A DNA stretch of 64,000 nucleotides, taken from assembly GCA_012295275.1 (NCBI GenBank), contig CM022670.1:26077244-26141243 (forward strand). The letters run 5' to 3'. The stretch comes from Chrysomallon squamiferum. Its lineage: Eukaryota; Mollusca; Gastropoda; Neomphalida; Peltospiridae. The notes beneath the pieces are model-generated. The model did not search any database, was not told the origin of the DNA, and saw only the letters and a program-made list of their open reading frames with translations. Positions 11,821 through 25,515 of the stretch are shown one piece after another (positions within the stretch are counted from its first letter, which is position 1; every line of letters starts with the position of its first letter). A program made the translations under genes and the position numbers.

Positions 11821-11856
11821 ATGCCGAAAGTAAGGCGCCCGCCTAAATCCGCAGAG
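11821..11856 (+). CDS. Candidate first coding exon A of the SPATA1-like gene
   Basis: ATG in good context (A at -3) opens MPKVRRPPKSAE and runs straight into a GTAAAT donor at 11857 in phase 0. It sits in the CpG-richer block, as a promoter-proximal exon might. Joined to the exon at 35961 it would read RRPPKSAE-LVDLHVYV, and a short R-P-S/P-rich lead before (E)LV(D/E)LHV is what I recall of vertebrate SPATA1. The peptide also faintly resembles the start of BUD31 (MPKVKR...), but no BUD31 continuation was seen. An out-of-frame ATG at 11810 makes a short overlapping upstream frame. Transcript data would settle whether it is used. Confidence 0.35.
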
Positions 11857-12028
11857 GTAAATTAATATATATGTCTTTTTTATTATTTATATATATTATT
11901 GTTTCAGTTATCATGTTTCAAGTATTTATTAGCCAAAACTTCACAAAATAAGACAGAAAACATTATAAATAATACATTTAATTAACGAATTAATGTATTG
12001 GCTTTTGAAAATGCTGCTTGTTATTATA

Positions 12029-12070
12029 TATTTATACTTTTATTTATATGTATAAATAAATAAAAGTATA
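12029..12070. repeat. Short AT-rich perfect hairpin
   Basis: TATACTTTTATTTAT and its reverse complement flank a loop of about eight bases. It is AT-only apart from one C and one G in the stem, and may be a decayed microsatellite palindrome. Confidence 0.6.
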
Positions 12071-12114
12071 TTAAAATAATTTAACAAAACCTTTTTTTTT
12101 AAGAGAAATTGCTT

Positions 12115-12350
12115 ACTACTACTACTACTACTACTGGTCAGCATCACCACCTATGTAATTACTACTAGTAATATCTTCATCATCATCACTACAGTTATAA
12201 CCACACTACTTGTATTACTACTAGAACGACTATTACTTGTACTACTTACCATTACATCCCACTACTACTATTACTGCTGTTGCTACTACTTCTACTACAG
12301 CTGTTTCTGCTACAACAACAACAGCTATTGCTACTGTAACTACCACAACT
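12115..12350. repeat. Mosaic ACT/GCT/ACA triplet tract
   Basis: A degenerate run of TAC, TGC, ACA and ATC triplets. It produces a Thr/Ala/Ser-only frame from 12237 that is not a credible protein. Similar tracts occur near 29.1, 29.5-29.7, 38.6-39.0 and 43.9 kb. Confidence 0.8.
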
Positions 12351-12399
12351 AATATACGAAATAACCTTCGAGCTGTGTCCAGCGAGGGTTTCAGTGTTG

Positions 12400-14180
12400 T
12401 ATACTTCATGATACTAATGCTTAATGAATGTAGGTTTTGGACGAATTAATTAATTAATCTTTAGATACAAAGGTTTTTATACTGGATATGTAAAAGCAAA
12501 TGGGATGATAATTATAACAAAAGAGTGACTTTTAATAATTAGTGAAAGGTAAAGTAGAAGTTTGAAAATACGTTAATAAATAAATATCCTTTATACAACT
12601 GATTTAAGTTTATTACTGAAACAATTTATTATGTTATATAAGTTTATTATATAATGCTGAATCACACCTGTTATTATTATTTTTTAGATCATTCATAATC
12701 CTTATTATTATTATTATTATTATTATTATCTTTTTGTTGTTGTTGTTGTTGTTGTAAATCTTCAGTGGATTATTTTAAAATTTCTTTCTGTGCTAAAATT
12801 TTATTACTGATAGCTGTAACATAAGACGCCATACGTGAATTTAGCAATAATTCTGCATACATTAAAACCTAGTTCATTCGTCAGAGTCTCTACCAGCATT
12901 AAACATTTATAATATAAATTACATTATGTAAAGAAGTGTTTGTACTTAACACCCCTGCTAAAATAGGTAAAGTGCCCAATGACATGTTTAAGTTATAAAT
13001 TATTTTAAGTACTTTCCCATACATTTTGAAAGATGCACTTCCATTTTTAACGCGTACATCTTTTTTTTTTTTTTTTTTTTTCTCATTTATTCTTTAACTA
13101 CCATCAATACTGTGATAAATATATCCTTTTGAATACTACTGAATTTTTTACAAGTTAATAAAACATTTTTTTATTACAATGTGCTTTTGTCCTTTTACTT
13201 ATATAAAACATTTTAAAATTATATACAGGTTCGTTCGTGATTGTATACACATAAACTTCTGGAATATTACAAAATATTTCTAAAAATATTTCTGTAAAAA
13301 AAGTGTTACATCTCAGAATAGCGTTCTTAGACAAACGTATGAATGTGCGTAGGTGTTCAGATAGGTAGATATGTAGAGATGTATGTAGGTAGGTAGTTAG
13401 GTATTTATGTAGGTATGTAGGTATTTGCCTATGTTTAGGTCTGTGTGTATGGGAAAAGTATGGACCTATTACATTTCTTTCTTGTCTTGGAAAGCGTTTT
13501 ACTATTGTTTTATAAATATATTAAAGTGGTATCATGAAACAGATGATATCCTATTTGAAGTTCAAACAGGATTTTGGAAGGATTATTGAATAAACAGCAA
13601 CGGTATCAAATTATATGAATTTCAGAAAACCGATTTTATGCAGATAAAATTTGTTTTAGAATTTGCATTGATCTTCATAACAGACATATTTACTCATTAT
13701 ACAAATTACTGTCATTACGTTGATAATTAACAAACTACGAATAACTATGCTTAACGCCATCTTGAATGTAATTAACAAAACTGCATTGCTTAAAACAACT
13801 AAATGTTAGACCTATATAACCAGGGGTAGTATTTTGGGGCTGAGTGATTTTGGGCAGGCGAGTGTGTCGAGGTTCCTGAAGGTTCATTTTTAATTACTGA
13901 AATATTTTAATAGCTCTTCTTAACTATTCATTTAATCATTAATGACATAGTCTATTATTAATAGTCCGATTATTTATTTGTATTTAAATAACTTTACCAT
14001 TATCAATAGAAACAGAATTTATTGTTATTATTAAATGAAAATTAATTAATTAGTTTCCAGTTATAAAGGTATTTTATTTTACAAATATCTAAAACACAAT
14101 TATTCAATGAATTGTATATATTACCGTTAAATTATAACGGGAACCTGTTTGACGTTAGTGGATTGGAGTTACCTTTCATT
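12400..14180. other. No gene seen; simple repeats
   Basis: Holds (TTA)n then (TTG)n at about 12703-12756, poly-T near 13062-13081 and a degenerate GTAG/GTAT tract at about 13350-13440. I see no exon-like sequence. Confidence 0.5.
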
Positions 14181-14185
14181 ATGCA

Positions 14186-14193
14186 TCACGTGA
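14186..14193. promoter_or_regulatory. TCACGTGA E-box palindrome upstream of start exon B
   Basis: A palindromic CACGTG E-box with symmetric flanks lies about 135 bases upstream of the ATG at 14327. Such sites bind bHLH-ZIP factors (USF, MITF/TFE, Myc/Max). Its role is inferred from position. Confidence 0.45.
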
Positions 14194-14206
14194 CTCTTTC
14201 CCATTT

Positions 14207-14221
14207 GTTTAGCATGGAAAC
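14207..14221. promoter_or_regulatory. Imperfect X-box (RFX-like) site upstream of start exon B
   Basis: On the minus strand the site reads GTTTCCATGCTAAAC: one perfect RFX half-site (GTTTCC), a 3-base spacer, and a second half with two mismatches. X-boxes within about 200 bases of the start are typical of ciliary and sperm-flagellum genes. This one is about 106 bases before the ATG. The match is imperfect, so binding is uncertain. Confidence 0.35.
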
Positions 14222-14326
14222 GACTGGTCACACATGTGAGTGGTCTAGTGAAGTAAACTTGTGAAAACTTTGAGAATGTTATTATGACAGATATGTCATG
14301 GATTGTAGTACGGAATTTCATCAATA

Positions 14327-14386
14327 ATGAGTAGAGCAGATTACAGAAGTAGGCCTTCGTCCAGGCCGGTGTCCGTATCGGATCAG
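14327..14386 (+). CDS. Candidate first coding exon B of the SPATA1-like gene
   Basis: ATG with A at -3 opens a 20-codon exon beginning MSRADYRSRPSSRPV and ending in phase 0 at a GTCAGT donor (14387). Base composition changes here to GC- and CpG-richer DNA. An E-box and an X-box-like site lie within 140 bases upstream. Joined to 35961 it gives SRPSSRPVSVSDQ-LVDLHVYV, a Ser/Arg/Pro lead like that of SPATA1 N-termini. I prefer this as the main start because promoter-like motifs and a clean donor occur together, but exons A and C are also in phase. Confidence 0.5.
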
Positions 14387-14577
14387 GTCAGTAAAAAGTA
14401 AAAAGAAAAAAGAAAATGATTAGGAAAAAAAGGCACTAACCCATTGATCTCTGTCCATTCTAACATATTGATATTCGAGGGAGAGAAAAAAAAAAATCAA
14501 ATAAAAAATAAAAATAAATCATTGTAGTATTTTAAATATTTGTTATAATTATTTGCTTGATGTTAAAATAACAGTAA

Positions 14578-14674
<97 letters not shown>

Positions 14675-17600
14675 TTTTGGTCAAAATGTTAAAAAAACAA
14701 ATATATAAATCTGATCTTCAGTTCTTTAAAAAATATTTTATTTATTCTAAACTATCTTGACAAAATTGTATAAATTATTCATAATTCTTCTTCTTATTAT
14801 TTTTACATAGCCTTTATATAGATCTATGGTGGGTTTTTGGTGTTTTTTTTTTTTTTTTGATTCAGTGTAAAGCGATATATTATATTCTACCTATTGTTCA
14901 GTGTAATGATCCATATTGGTATGTTGTATTAACTTCTGTACTTGTAAATGAAACTTGAATCATTAGGCTAACAGTTCAGTGAGACTGAATGGGTTTCTGG
15001 CCAAATATTTTAATGTAATACAATAAATAGATGGATTCAGGATTTGATAAATGGGGTAGTGGTTTCATTGTCATTATAACATTCAAGGTGAAATGAGTTT
15101 TGCTATACTGAAATAAAATGCCAATGATACCCAGAATATGGATGTATCCTGTATGAAATATCAATTTATTTCCATGTAATTGTATGTTTCTTTGTCAGTT
15201 ACTGTGTTTAGTTGGTTTCATAAAGAACATTCTAGAATTAATATTTTACATTTTTCTTAAGAATTTTAATTGTATATATTCACAGTGGAAAACATGAACT
15301 TGATATTCAGTAAACATGTTTTTTAATAATTTCATTTAACTGATATAATTATATGTAACTTGTATCTAAGTGAATGTTTGTTTAATTGTTGAAAGAAAGC
15401 CTTTTTTTAATATCTGTTTTTACCTCCATCATTTTTCAAAACTCAGATATATTGTTTAATTGTTTGTAGTTCATTTTGAATTTGACTACCTAATTAAAGA
15501 TAATGTTATTGTTTTGTTTTTAAAATTTTAAAACTTAAAATTTCTTTTAACCCAAAGAATTTATGTTTAATTATTATAGTTAATTTTGTATTTAACTAAA
15601 ATATTTTAATGTTAATGATTATTAATATGTATGTGGTTTTTAATGTTGAAATATCTTGTTTTTGGGTAATGAAATAGCTTGTGGTTTTTATATAATGATG
15701 ATTTTAGACATGAAATCTTGTGGCTCATCTTCATGTCTTAATCTTATTAATTAGCTGCATGGAAATATTTTATATGAACCTTCCCTGTAATGGGAATAAT
15801 GTTTATTATATAGCACTGGCTTCAAATGGAGATAACCCAAGCAAAGTAGTGACAAGGATAGATCCTGTTAGTAATTGTACTCAGACCATACCAACTATTT
15901 TTTTTTTAGCTTACTCCCTGCAGTATTGTTTGTTAAAATTTATATATCTTAGCCTATAATGAAAATCTGTAACAGAGTTTTGGATGTTAATCTGAAAATA
16001 TATTTGATATACCTATGCTGCTAACATTACACATGTCAAGTTATTTACTGTATATTCTGTTCAAACACATGACCAAAAAGTTATTACCTTGTGTTTTGAT
16101 AAATTGTCCCCTTATGGTTTTCAGTCTTCAATTCAATTTATTTTATAGAGTGTTGTAAGCAAATGGCAGTGGTAATAAAAAATGAAGCATTACTTGGTTT
16201 TATCACAAACAGGCAGCTTGAGATAAAATATCTCTTGAATGCAGTTTTCAGATAAGATTTAGGTGGTAATATTTTGGTTATAGTCAGTTTTCTGCCAAAG
16301 TGAGAAAATTAAAAAATACAGGCATTATATCTGTTAATGAATTTCTGTTGGATACAGGATACTTCCCTTGTAAACACATAAAAACTCTGCTGATTTTCAG
16401 TATTTTTCTTCATTATAACAAAACTCATTAAATGAATGTTAATAGTTTTTTTTTCTTGAACAACAGAACCTGATGAAATTTCTTTAAGACAAAATCTATA
16501 TTAAAGCCTTTTTTTTTTTCATAAATTATTTTGTTAAAACTTATCTTCTCGCATTAGTGGTATACATATGTGCAGTAAATATTGTCTATGTTTTTAAAAA
16601 ATTTAAATCTATTTTATAAAAATTATAAAAGAGTTAAATAATATTATGTAATATAAACTTGAATGTTTTAACTGATTAAAACATTTATTATTTTTGGCTT
16701 TGATTGTAACTTGTTTCGGTATGACAATCCTTGATGTACAATGGATTTCACCCTTTGATGTTCAAAGTATCAAATTATCCTTCAGTTTAACAATATGTAA
16801 TTTATATCAGAAGATTAAAACAAAATCATTTACATTTTAATACAACAGTGTTTTTAATTAATTAATTTATTTTATTATTTTAGTTTATCATCTGAGCAAA
16901 ATATATGAGGTTTTATTTTATAATGCAGTTATTTATGAGCTACAGTAGTGCAAAAGGGTAGGACAGAGGAGATATTATTAAATTTATGTGAAATTTCAGT
17001 TTGCATATTTTATTTATATTACTTTTATTTATAAACAGGACATGTTTATGTGCTAAATATTATATTTATTTAATGTTTGTACTATATCCTGATAATAAAA
17101 TGTTACATATTATAGCAATTGAACATGTTATTTTCAGACAGTTAAAAATTTATATTTCATAAGAGTATGTATATGACATTTTCACATTCATGTTTGTGAT
17201 GGATTTGATGTTTTCATGCCTGTGATGTTTGTTTATACATGGGTGTCATATTGAATGAATTATTTCAACCTTGAGTTATTTCCAGTTATGGGGAAAAAAG
17301 TCATACTAATTATTACTGATTTTTAATTTTTTTAATTATATTTCTTGTTTGAAGGATTTAAAATTTTCTTGTTATTTTTATATTTAGATGGAGTTATCTT
17401 AAAAAGACCTCAGTAAAACAGCCTGTATTAGCATGAACAAACAATATAAACAAGCTTTTGGTTATATATTTTTGCTAATAAAGTATGGGGAAAAAAAAAA
17501 AAAAAAAAAAAAATAATAATCGTGAGCTCTTTTCTTTTTATATCTTTTAATATAGAGAAATAGATACTGTATCTTTGCTTCTAATAGATATAAAAAATTA

Positions 17601-18756
17601 AAACCCCACAAAATTTCTCACCAATAAACATTTGATGTGATTTATAATGTTAAACAATTCTTGGTACCCTATACTGAAGAACTTAATCTAGTTTGCTCAT
17701 CATTTTTTTGTTGTTGATGATTTTCAGCAATGCATGTGAGCTATGGAAATGGGAATAGTATTAAAATGAAGTTTATTACATAATCGAGTAACGTCCAGTT
17801 GCTACTTAACAAGTGATTTGATCTATTGTGTCATATTATATTATTATTTATCATCATCATCATAATAAAGATATGGTTACCAGAATCAAATCTGTAATTT
17901 GTAAGTAAAACCAGTATATCTAGGTTCTTTGTTTATGTAATGGAAGATAACAAAACAAAACAAACAAAAACGAAACAACAAAAAACAAAACAACAAAAAA
18001 ACAACAACTAAAAACCCTAAACAATTTCAAAACAAACAAAAACCCTTGCTTAACAAAAACCCTCATAAAAACACACAAAGAGACATTTTTCAGATCCGAT
18101 TATTGTAATGTATTGCAATGGGAGTTTATACCTTTTCCTTTTCTTTTCACAAGTAAACTGATTTAAAAAAAGGGGGGAAAAAAACCTTAAAATTTCTTAA
18201 AACATTTTTTTTTGTTGGTAGTTTCATACCTATGTGACACATACAATAAATTCAAGTGTAATTAATTTAATTTTAAAAATTTTGTTTGTCAGATGACTCT
18301 CATAATCATAAATTATAATGAAATAATACTGGCTATTACTGGCTTAAATAGACAGAAAGTCAGACAGACAAACAGATATATAGAGAAATATATAAATAAA
18401 TAATTTTAGGTATTAGAAAGCAAATGCAAGTATTTTTGAAAAAAATCACAAGTAAAAAAAAAAGTTCAGTAAATAAAAATACAAAATACTACATAGATTT
18501 TAATTGACAACTCATACATTAATAGTTGTATGTTGATTATGATGTTGTAAGAAAAGGAAGCCAGTATTACTAGGAAAATGTAATGATAATAATGATGATG
18601 ATGATGATAATGATAATGATAATAATAAATAGGAGCAACTACAGCAGCAATAGTAAACAAAAATAATAGTGGTAGGAGTAATAGCTAAGTATAACAACAA
18701 CAGTAATAACTAACAACAAGAAAAACAGAAGAATAATAATGACAACAACAATAATA

Positions 18757-18802
<46 letters not shown>

Positions 18803-21800
18803 CAGTATTTAATAACAACAATATTTAATAATAATAAAATAAGTATGATATTAATGCAATAACTGATTATTTCATAAAGTATTATATCTTAAAATTTATT
18901 CACTATTGCAGACTGAGTTGATGCAGAAATATTCTTACTACTTCTTTTATGTTTTGGTCTTCATATTATTCTGAGCTTAAATTTAGACACAAATTCACAA
19001 AACTTTGTATTCTATTTATGTTACAGCTAATTACTTCATGTCAGAAAACAACTATTATGATCTTAACATTATTAAAAGTCAACCCTCATGATGTAGTTAT
19101 CTCTATATTTATAAAACAGTTATTGCATTTGTTACTTTTAATATTATCAAATCATTAAAATATTCCATGTGTTTATGTTAAATAAGTATATGAGATAAAT
19201 TATCTGAAATATTGCTTCTTCAGAAAATGCTAAATAGTAACCAAACAAAATGAGTGTTCACCTATTTTTAGAAAGGTCTCAATCCATATTTTTTTTTCAT
19301 TACAATTCACCATATCAAAAAGACCCGTTCATTTGCTATTTGGAGTAAATGCTGTGACTTCCATTGTCTCAGAACTCCGTTGCCAGTGGTGACTATCAAT
19401 ATCTGTTCATAATCCACGTCAGTTTACGACAAATTATACTTTCTCGATAAGCTCACAATGAGTATTTATGAGCTGGCACAAAAAGCTTTGTCAATCAGCG
19501 ATAGTATCAAATACTTTTCTTCATCAGTCTTCACTGGGACAATTGTTCTTAATGTACCGGAGTGTAGTGTGATTTAACTGAGATTTCACCGATTAGGAAT
19601 GGGTAGTTCGATTTTGTGTGAAATTTCAAACATCTGACATGGTGTTTTAAATAAAATTTGAATGAAACACAAGGCTCTAAATAAAAAAAAATATTTTTAC
19701 TGTGTTTATGCATTTTCCCATGAAACTTCAGTTGTTTAAAGAAACCAGAACTAATTTGATGTGAATTTAAGTTTTACTAGTTGGGTCTGGAATTCAGGGT
19801 TTTCAATAAAAAATTATCTTTACTGCATATATACCTTTTTTGTCTGGAATTCAGGGTTTTGAATAAAAAAATGTCTTTACTGCATATATACATTTTTTGT
19901 TTCAGCAACAAACTTCATATTAAAGTTTTCTAAAAGAACCTGAATTTTCTTGAGCAGCATGGTTGCTAGGACCCAGTAGTGTGGTTAAGACAGGCAGTGG
20001 TCAGTTGGTGGGTGTCAAGCTGTTCTAGTGTTCTCTGATGTTTATATTATAATCCACAAAGAAAAATAGTTCTGTTTCTCAGATGTCTTCATTCATAGTT
20101 TCAGAAATTAAAACATTAATCATTTAATTTTAAAATCATTGTTAGTTTAGTGGGTATTCTAGCCTTACAGTGTTTGAAAGTGGGCAAAATGTGAAAAAAG
20201 GTTTACTAAACACTGAGTTTATAGATTTGAACTCAAAATCTTATAGGGTGATTTAATGAATATTTATCTTCAGAGAGAAATTGTCTGAAGGAATCTGAAT
20301 GTAACAGTAATTATTAGATTTGAATTTGGGTTTTACTAAATGTATCTGGGTAGATCATTTAATATGGAATTTTTAGAATTAAGTTACTACACTGGATTGA
20401 AATCTTTTTTTGTGAAACTTCAACAAAATTATTTGTCTTAAAGTTTCAGAGCTTACATTATTTTTTCAGACATAAATAATAACACTGGGTCTTATGGACC
20501 TAGTTTTATTATAATTATGTTTTTAAATTTTATCTATATGTTATTTGTTTGAAAATAAAATACAAGCGATATCATAGAACATTCACTGTTATTAAGGTAT
20601 AGGATATTGTAACATTAGCACACAATTCTTACATTAAGAAAAGGATTTAAATTCAGATTTCACTGATATGATCTGGACAGACCATTCAATATGGAGTTTT
20701 AAATGAAAGATATATGTTTAAACTGGATATATATGTATATATAGATTCAGGTTGGTAGCTCATTATTTTCAGTTGTTGTGTAATAATGTAGAGTTATAGT
20801 TGTTTTATATTAGAAATTTTATTCATTGTTTTTCTTATAAATAAATTCTGTAGGTTTATTATTTTCTGATCTGTTCTTGTACATTTTGGGTCATTACAAT
20901 ATATTATAGTTATTAAATGGAAGCAGTGTGAATCAGAATCTGAAATAAGGTTTTACATCCAAGCAGATGTTTCATGAAGATAACAGAAAGTCTATGAATA
21001 TGATTTTAAAACTGAAAATACACTAGCAATAAAAATGAATTTGGTACACACAGTATTTGCCAGTATCTCGATAATAATGCAATTTTCACAATATCATTTT
21101 GTTTACAGAAAATATTACGTAAAGAACTTGCATGACATCTGTTACCCTTGGTTACACAAATAGTTCTATGCTGATAATGATTTTTTTTTTCTTTTACCTG
21201 TTTGTTTGCATGTACTAATGCAACCAAGTGCAGGGCAAACTGTATATAAATTATCATAATTATGTACTAAACAGCAATTCAAGCATAGCTATCTGGCTAA
21301 ATTGTTTGATCATAGCCATGCTGTAAAATGTTTGATAACAGTTGTTTGTTCAAATCTGTCATTAGGAACAACTCCCTTTTAACTTTTACACAGAACACAT
21401 AATGACCAGTTTACAACAGAAATATGGTAGTATTGCCATGTTTGTACAGGTTTTTGTGTGTACATATAAACAGTCTGATAGAACTTTTATTTAAAACCAC
21501 CCTGAAGCAGTTCATTTCTTAAACTTCACACAAACCATGTACATATTCAAATAACTGTAGGAAATAAAATTTGCTTTGGATTAAGTTATGCTTATTAGCT
21601 TATTGGCCGTTTTAAGAGTGGAGGTAATTTTCAAGCTGGGTTATAAAACTTATTGTGATAGTGAATAAAGAAGCCTAATATATTATAGATTTTACACACA
21701 GAGACACACCCATATACACACATGCATATATATACACACATGAATATATATGCAATTATATATAACTAGATTCATATATTCATACATATGTAATTACACA

Positions 21801-24800
21801 GATATACACAAACATGTAGATATACATAGATACGTACACACACACACTTACATACTCATACATACATGCATACAGATATACACATATTCATTTACACAAA
21901 ACGATACATACACTTCATACATACACACACAAACAACTACATTTGTATAGATAAACAGTGATTCAGTCAAATTTATTTATTCTTTTACATACACATTAAC
22001 ACATATAATACAAAATTTGTGACACAAAATGAATACACAGATCATAGTTGACCACTGATTCCTTGGCACCAGTTTCGGTTATTCTACATTTGATCAGTGC
22101 TTAATCACTGCCACAAAAACCTTCTCTTGTCCACGTACGGGTCATAAAACACACTGTTCAGGAATGTATCCTTTTTACCTCTTTCCAGGGCTGTAAGAGG
22201 CTTGTCAGAGAAATCAATGTAAGAAGCTAATGGAAGGTGAACAAAGAATCAGGTGCAATGTCGTGGCACAATGCCTGGTTGCATGTAGGGAAGGAAGTCA
22301 AGACGGTTTAACCGTTAAAAACATGACGTGTCCTTGTTTATAAATTAAAAAAGGCTTTGGTGCAAGTTAAGGGATATTATTGAAAGGTAGAGACAGTATC
22401 AAATTAGTGTAATTCAGCAGATACCTTTTTTTTTTGTAGGATTTTTTTTTTTTTTTTGGTTAGTGTGTTAAAAAACCCATGTGTCTGAGAGGTGTTTAGC
22501 ATATATACTGAAATATTTTGAGGTTTCATTAATCCTTTATTCAGTCAAGGCTTTAATATTTACTAAACAGAGTAAAAGTTTCAATTTTTTTTTTATATAA
22601 TAAAAACAAACCCTCCAAAAAACAATGTAGGTGCTTGTTTTCCCACATTACTCTTCTTGTGTTACTTTCATAAAATAATAACTATTTCTTCTTGAAGGAT
22701 TTAACAGTCTTTTGACAATAAAAATTTAAATGTCTTTTAACTTTCAAACATAAATTTTTTACTAACTGTATTATAAATTATCACTTTAACATTGCCCTCT
22801 TGATTACCTTTTAAGTGACTACTGTAGTGGTCATGGTTTTGTCTTCTCTCACAATATACTGATATAATATGAATTATAACAGCATCCATGATGTATCATG
22901 TCACATTTTCACCACTGTAGTATGATGCCAGGATGTCAACAATATTGTTCAAATTTAGATGAAGGCTTTAATCTGGGAACTGAAGAGTTTAATTTCTGCT
23001 TGAAAAAAAAATCTAAATATATTTTTCTTATCAGTATGTATCAAAGTGCTATGGTTAGCAGGTTATATGAAAAAGAAATATTTATATGATGATCTTGAAT
23101 AATCCTGAATAGATATTTATTTTAATATTTTATCCCAAGTCTTTCACTTTTGGCCTGACTAAAGGTAATCATTCTTCTTCCATTTAGAGAAGACTGCTTT
23201 ACTTTAGTTTTCGGTGTAAGATCAGGTCAAAGTATGCCTGTCATGCCACTCTTTCATCAAAATCTGTACTGTTGCAAAATTATTTAATAAAAATAAACAT
23301 GATAAGTATCTTTATTAACTGCTTAAACAGTAAAGAGAGTGACTTCCATTGTAATCAAACTGATTATCTCAGCAGTTATGATACACTTTGTTACAAAAAG
23401 ATCTCTGGTTTGGTCTGTCCTATCATGTTTTAACTGTTCCAGTACAACACTTGATACTTTGTCTACTTCTCTTTTAGCTAAGTTTTGCCATTATTGTTGT
23501 TGTTGTTATTATTATTATTATTATTGTTATTAAAGGGAACTTCTAGAGCACATAATTCTGTTTACATACACACGTCAGCGCTCTGGAGAGCACAGAACCA
23601 CCTTTAATGACATAATTACTGGTGCAGTTCACATCATACACATACTTATGGCTGAGTGAACCAAAGACACCATATCACAGGATTTGGGGTCTTGAACTCC
23701 CAGTATTTTTTTTTAGTTAAGGGGGGTCCAACACTAACCACTGTATGATCATGGCACTTTAGATGGTGATACCCATCTGATAATAAAGATGTTAATTAAT
23801 AAATTACAAATTTAATACATATTGGCTATCCCTTGTCTGGAGTCCTTGAGAATCAATCATAAACAGCGAGTCTCAATTTATTTGTATTATCTGATATAAA
23901 ACATTCTTTAAAACTTGTAATCCATACAGATTAAAATTAATAATATATCCAAAGTCAATTATACAAGTGTACCGACAAGTAAAAAATAAATTGAAGGGTT
24001 GTTTTGGATAATGTCTGAGTTTTTTCTGGGGTTTTTCAGATTTTTAAAAGTTTGTTATTATTTTTCTTTATCAAATTGTACTGTTGAATAATATTGCCTA
24101 ATATTTAAACAAAACTCAAAGGACTTTTTTTTTTTTTTTTTTTTTAAATTTTAAAGTGTTGTTAAGTGCTGTGCTCATAATGTGACAGGCCAGATACTTC
24201 TAGCTATCAATAAACAAACATTCCTTTCAAATTCATGATAATGTAGGGAACAAACTGTTGAAAATGACCTTTCTTTGTTATCATGTTCAATATTTTTTAA
24301 CCTCTTTCTTTGTTCTGTTTTATCAAACCTTCTTGTCAAGTGCATTTCAGATTACTGTCCATTTCATTTTGTAAATCGATGACGTCAACTAAACAGTTTG
24401 TACACACATTTCAAAGAGCCTAGTGATAAAACACAATCCTAGAGTTTTCACTGCTCAACCTTTCCTGTAGTTGTTGTTCTTTCATTAGTTTTTCTAGCAT
24501 TCCTGTGTAATGAAGGAGTGGGCAGGATTTCCAGAATACAATATTTACTTTGTTACCAGAGGGTCACAGAATCAGGTGGTTGCAGTTGATTGATCTGTAG
24601 GGCTGTCTTGTTTTTCATTTAGTAATCATCTAAAGTCATTTCTTGTCCCATTGATTGTTTTAATAAAACAGAAAAGATTAATAATCAGTAATTGGTAAAA
24701 TACCTTTTAAAAGTCTACTTTTTCTACTACTACTATTTCATTTACTTCTGCTACTACCATTTCTACTACTACTATTAATACTATTATATGTACTAGTACT

Positions 24801-25480
24801 ACTATTTCTAATATTTCTGTGTAACTGATTGCAGACAAATGTCATCCTGACCATATGCTATTGTTATTGTTTTTAAAACTGAATACAATAGAAATACCCT
24901 CTGAATAAGAACAATTAATATTCTAAATCTCCATTATTTCTTCACCTTGACAACAGCATTTTAGCTGTAATCGTAAACAGAAGATCTCAAAAGGAAATAT
25001 TATTAAAACAAACATTGTCATCATTTCATTATTTGTTCTGATTGCAAACATTTGTCAGGCCGGTTGTTCTACAACTTGTAAAGTTTTTGTTTTATCTGTG
25101 TTGTGGCAACTTGATTATGGCAGCACGCTTGATAAATATGATACAGAATAATTGTATTTGCTCAGTGAGCTGGCTAAGTAGAATGTATTGGTACAACACT
25201 TAGAAAGAATGACCTTACTGGAAGCAAATCTTAAACATGAATTGTGCATTACACAATGTGGACAATATCACTGCATTCATGAACTGTTTAAAAAAAATAT
25301 GGTTTGCAGATGGGTGACAACATTATCATTATTGTGTTGTAAATCCAGTTCTAATTGTTTTTATTGCATGCTTGACATATTAAATATGTACCTTAGAAAA
25401 CAAAATGAACTTTTAGTTGTTTTTTGTTATTTAATTTTTTTTTTTTTAAAAACCTGTTTTTTCTTCTTCCTTTTTTTTTT

Positions 25481-25515
<35 letters not shown>

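Larger units (their letters stand above)
8900..14400. other. CpG-richer block between the PCM1 and SPATA1-like gene bodies
   Basis: By eye, CpG dinucleotides are far more frequent here than in the PCM1 introns or the SPATA1-like introns to either side, although the base composition is still AT-rich. In molluscs gene bodies are methylated and lose CpG, while intergenic and promoter DNA keeps it. The block therefore probably marks unmethylated intergenic or promoter DNA. I did not compute ratios. Confidence 0.5.

Noticed and set aside
11821-11856. Start of a BUD31 gene (MPKV.R)
   Set aside because: Only four or five residues match, and none of the conserved BUD31 continuation was found downstream.
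15720-15959. 79-codon frame with a hydrophobic start and Cys residues, possibly a secreted peptide
   Set aside because: Weak start context, no polyadenylation or splice logic, and inside AT-rich intron. Not enough to call.
17487-17513. Poly-A as the tail of a processed retrocopy
   Set aside because: No gene-like sequence or target duplication could be recognised upstream.
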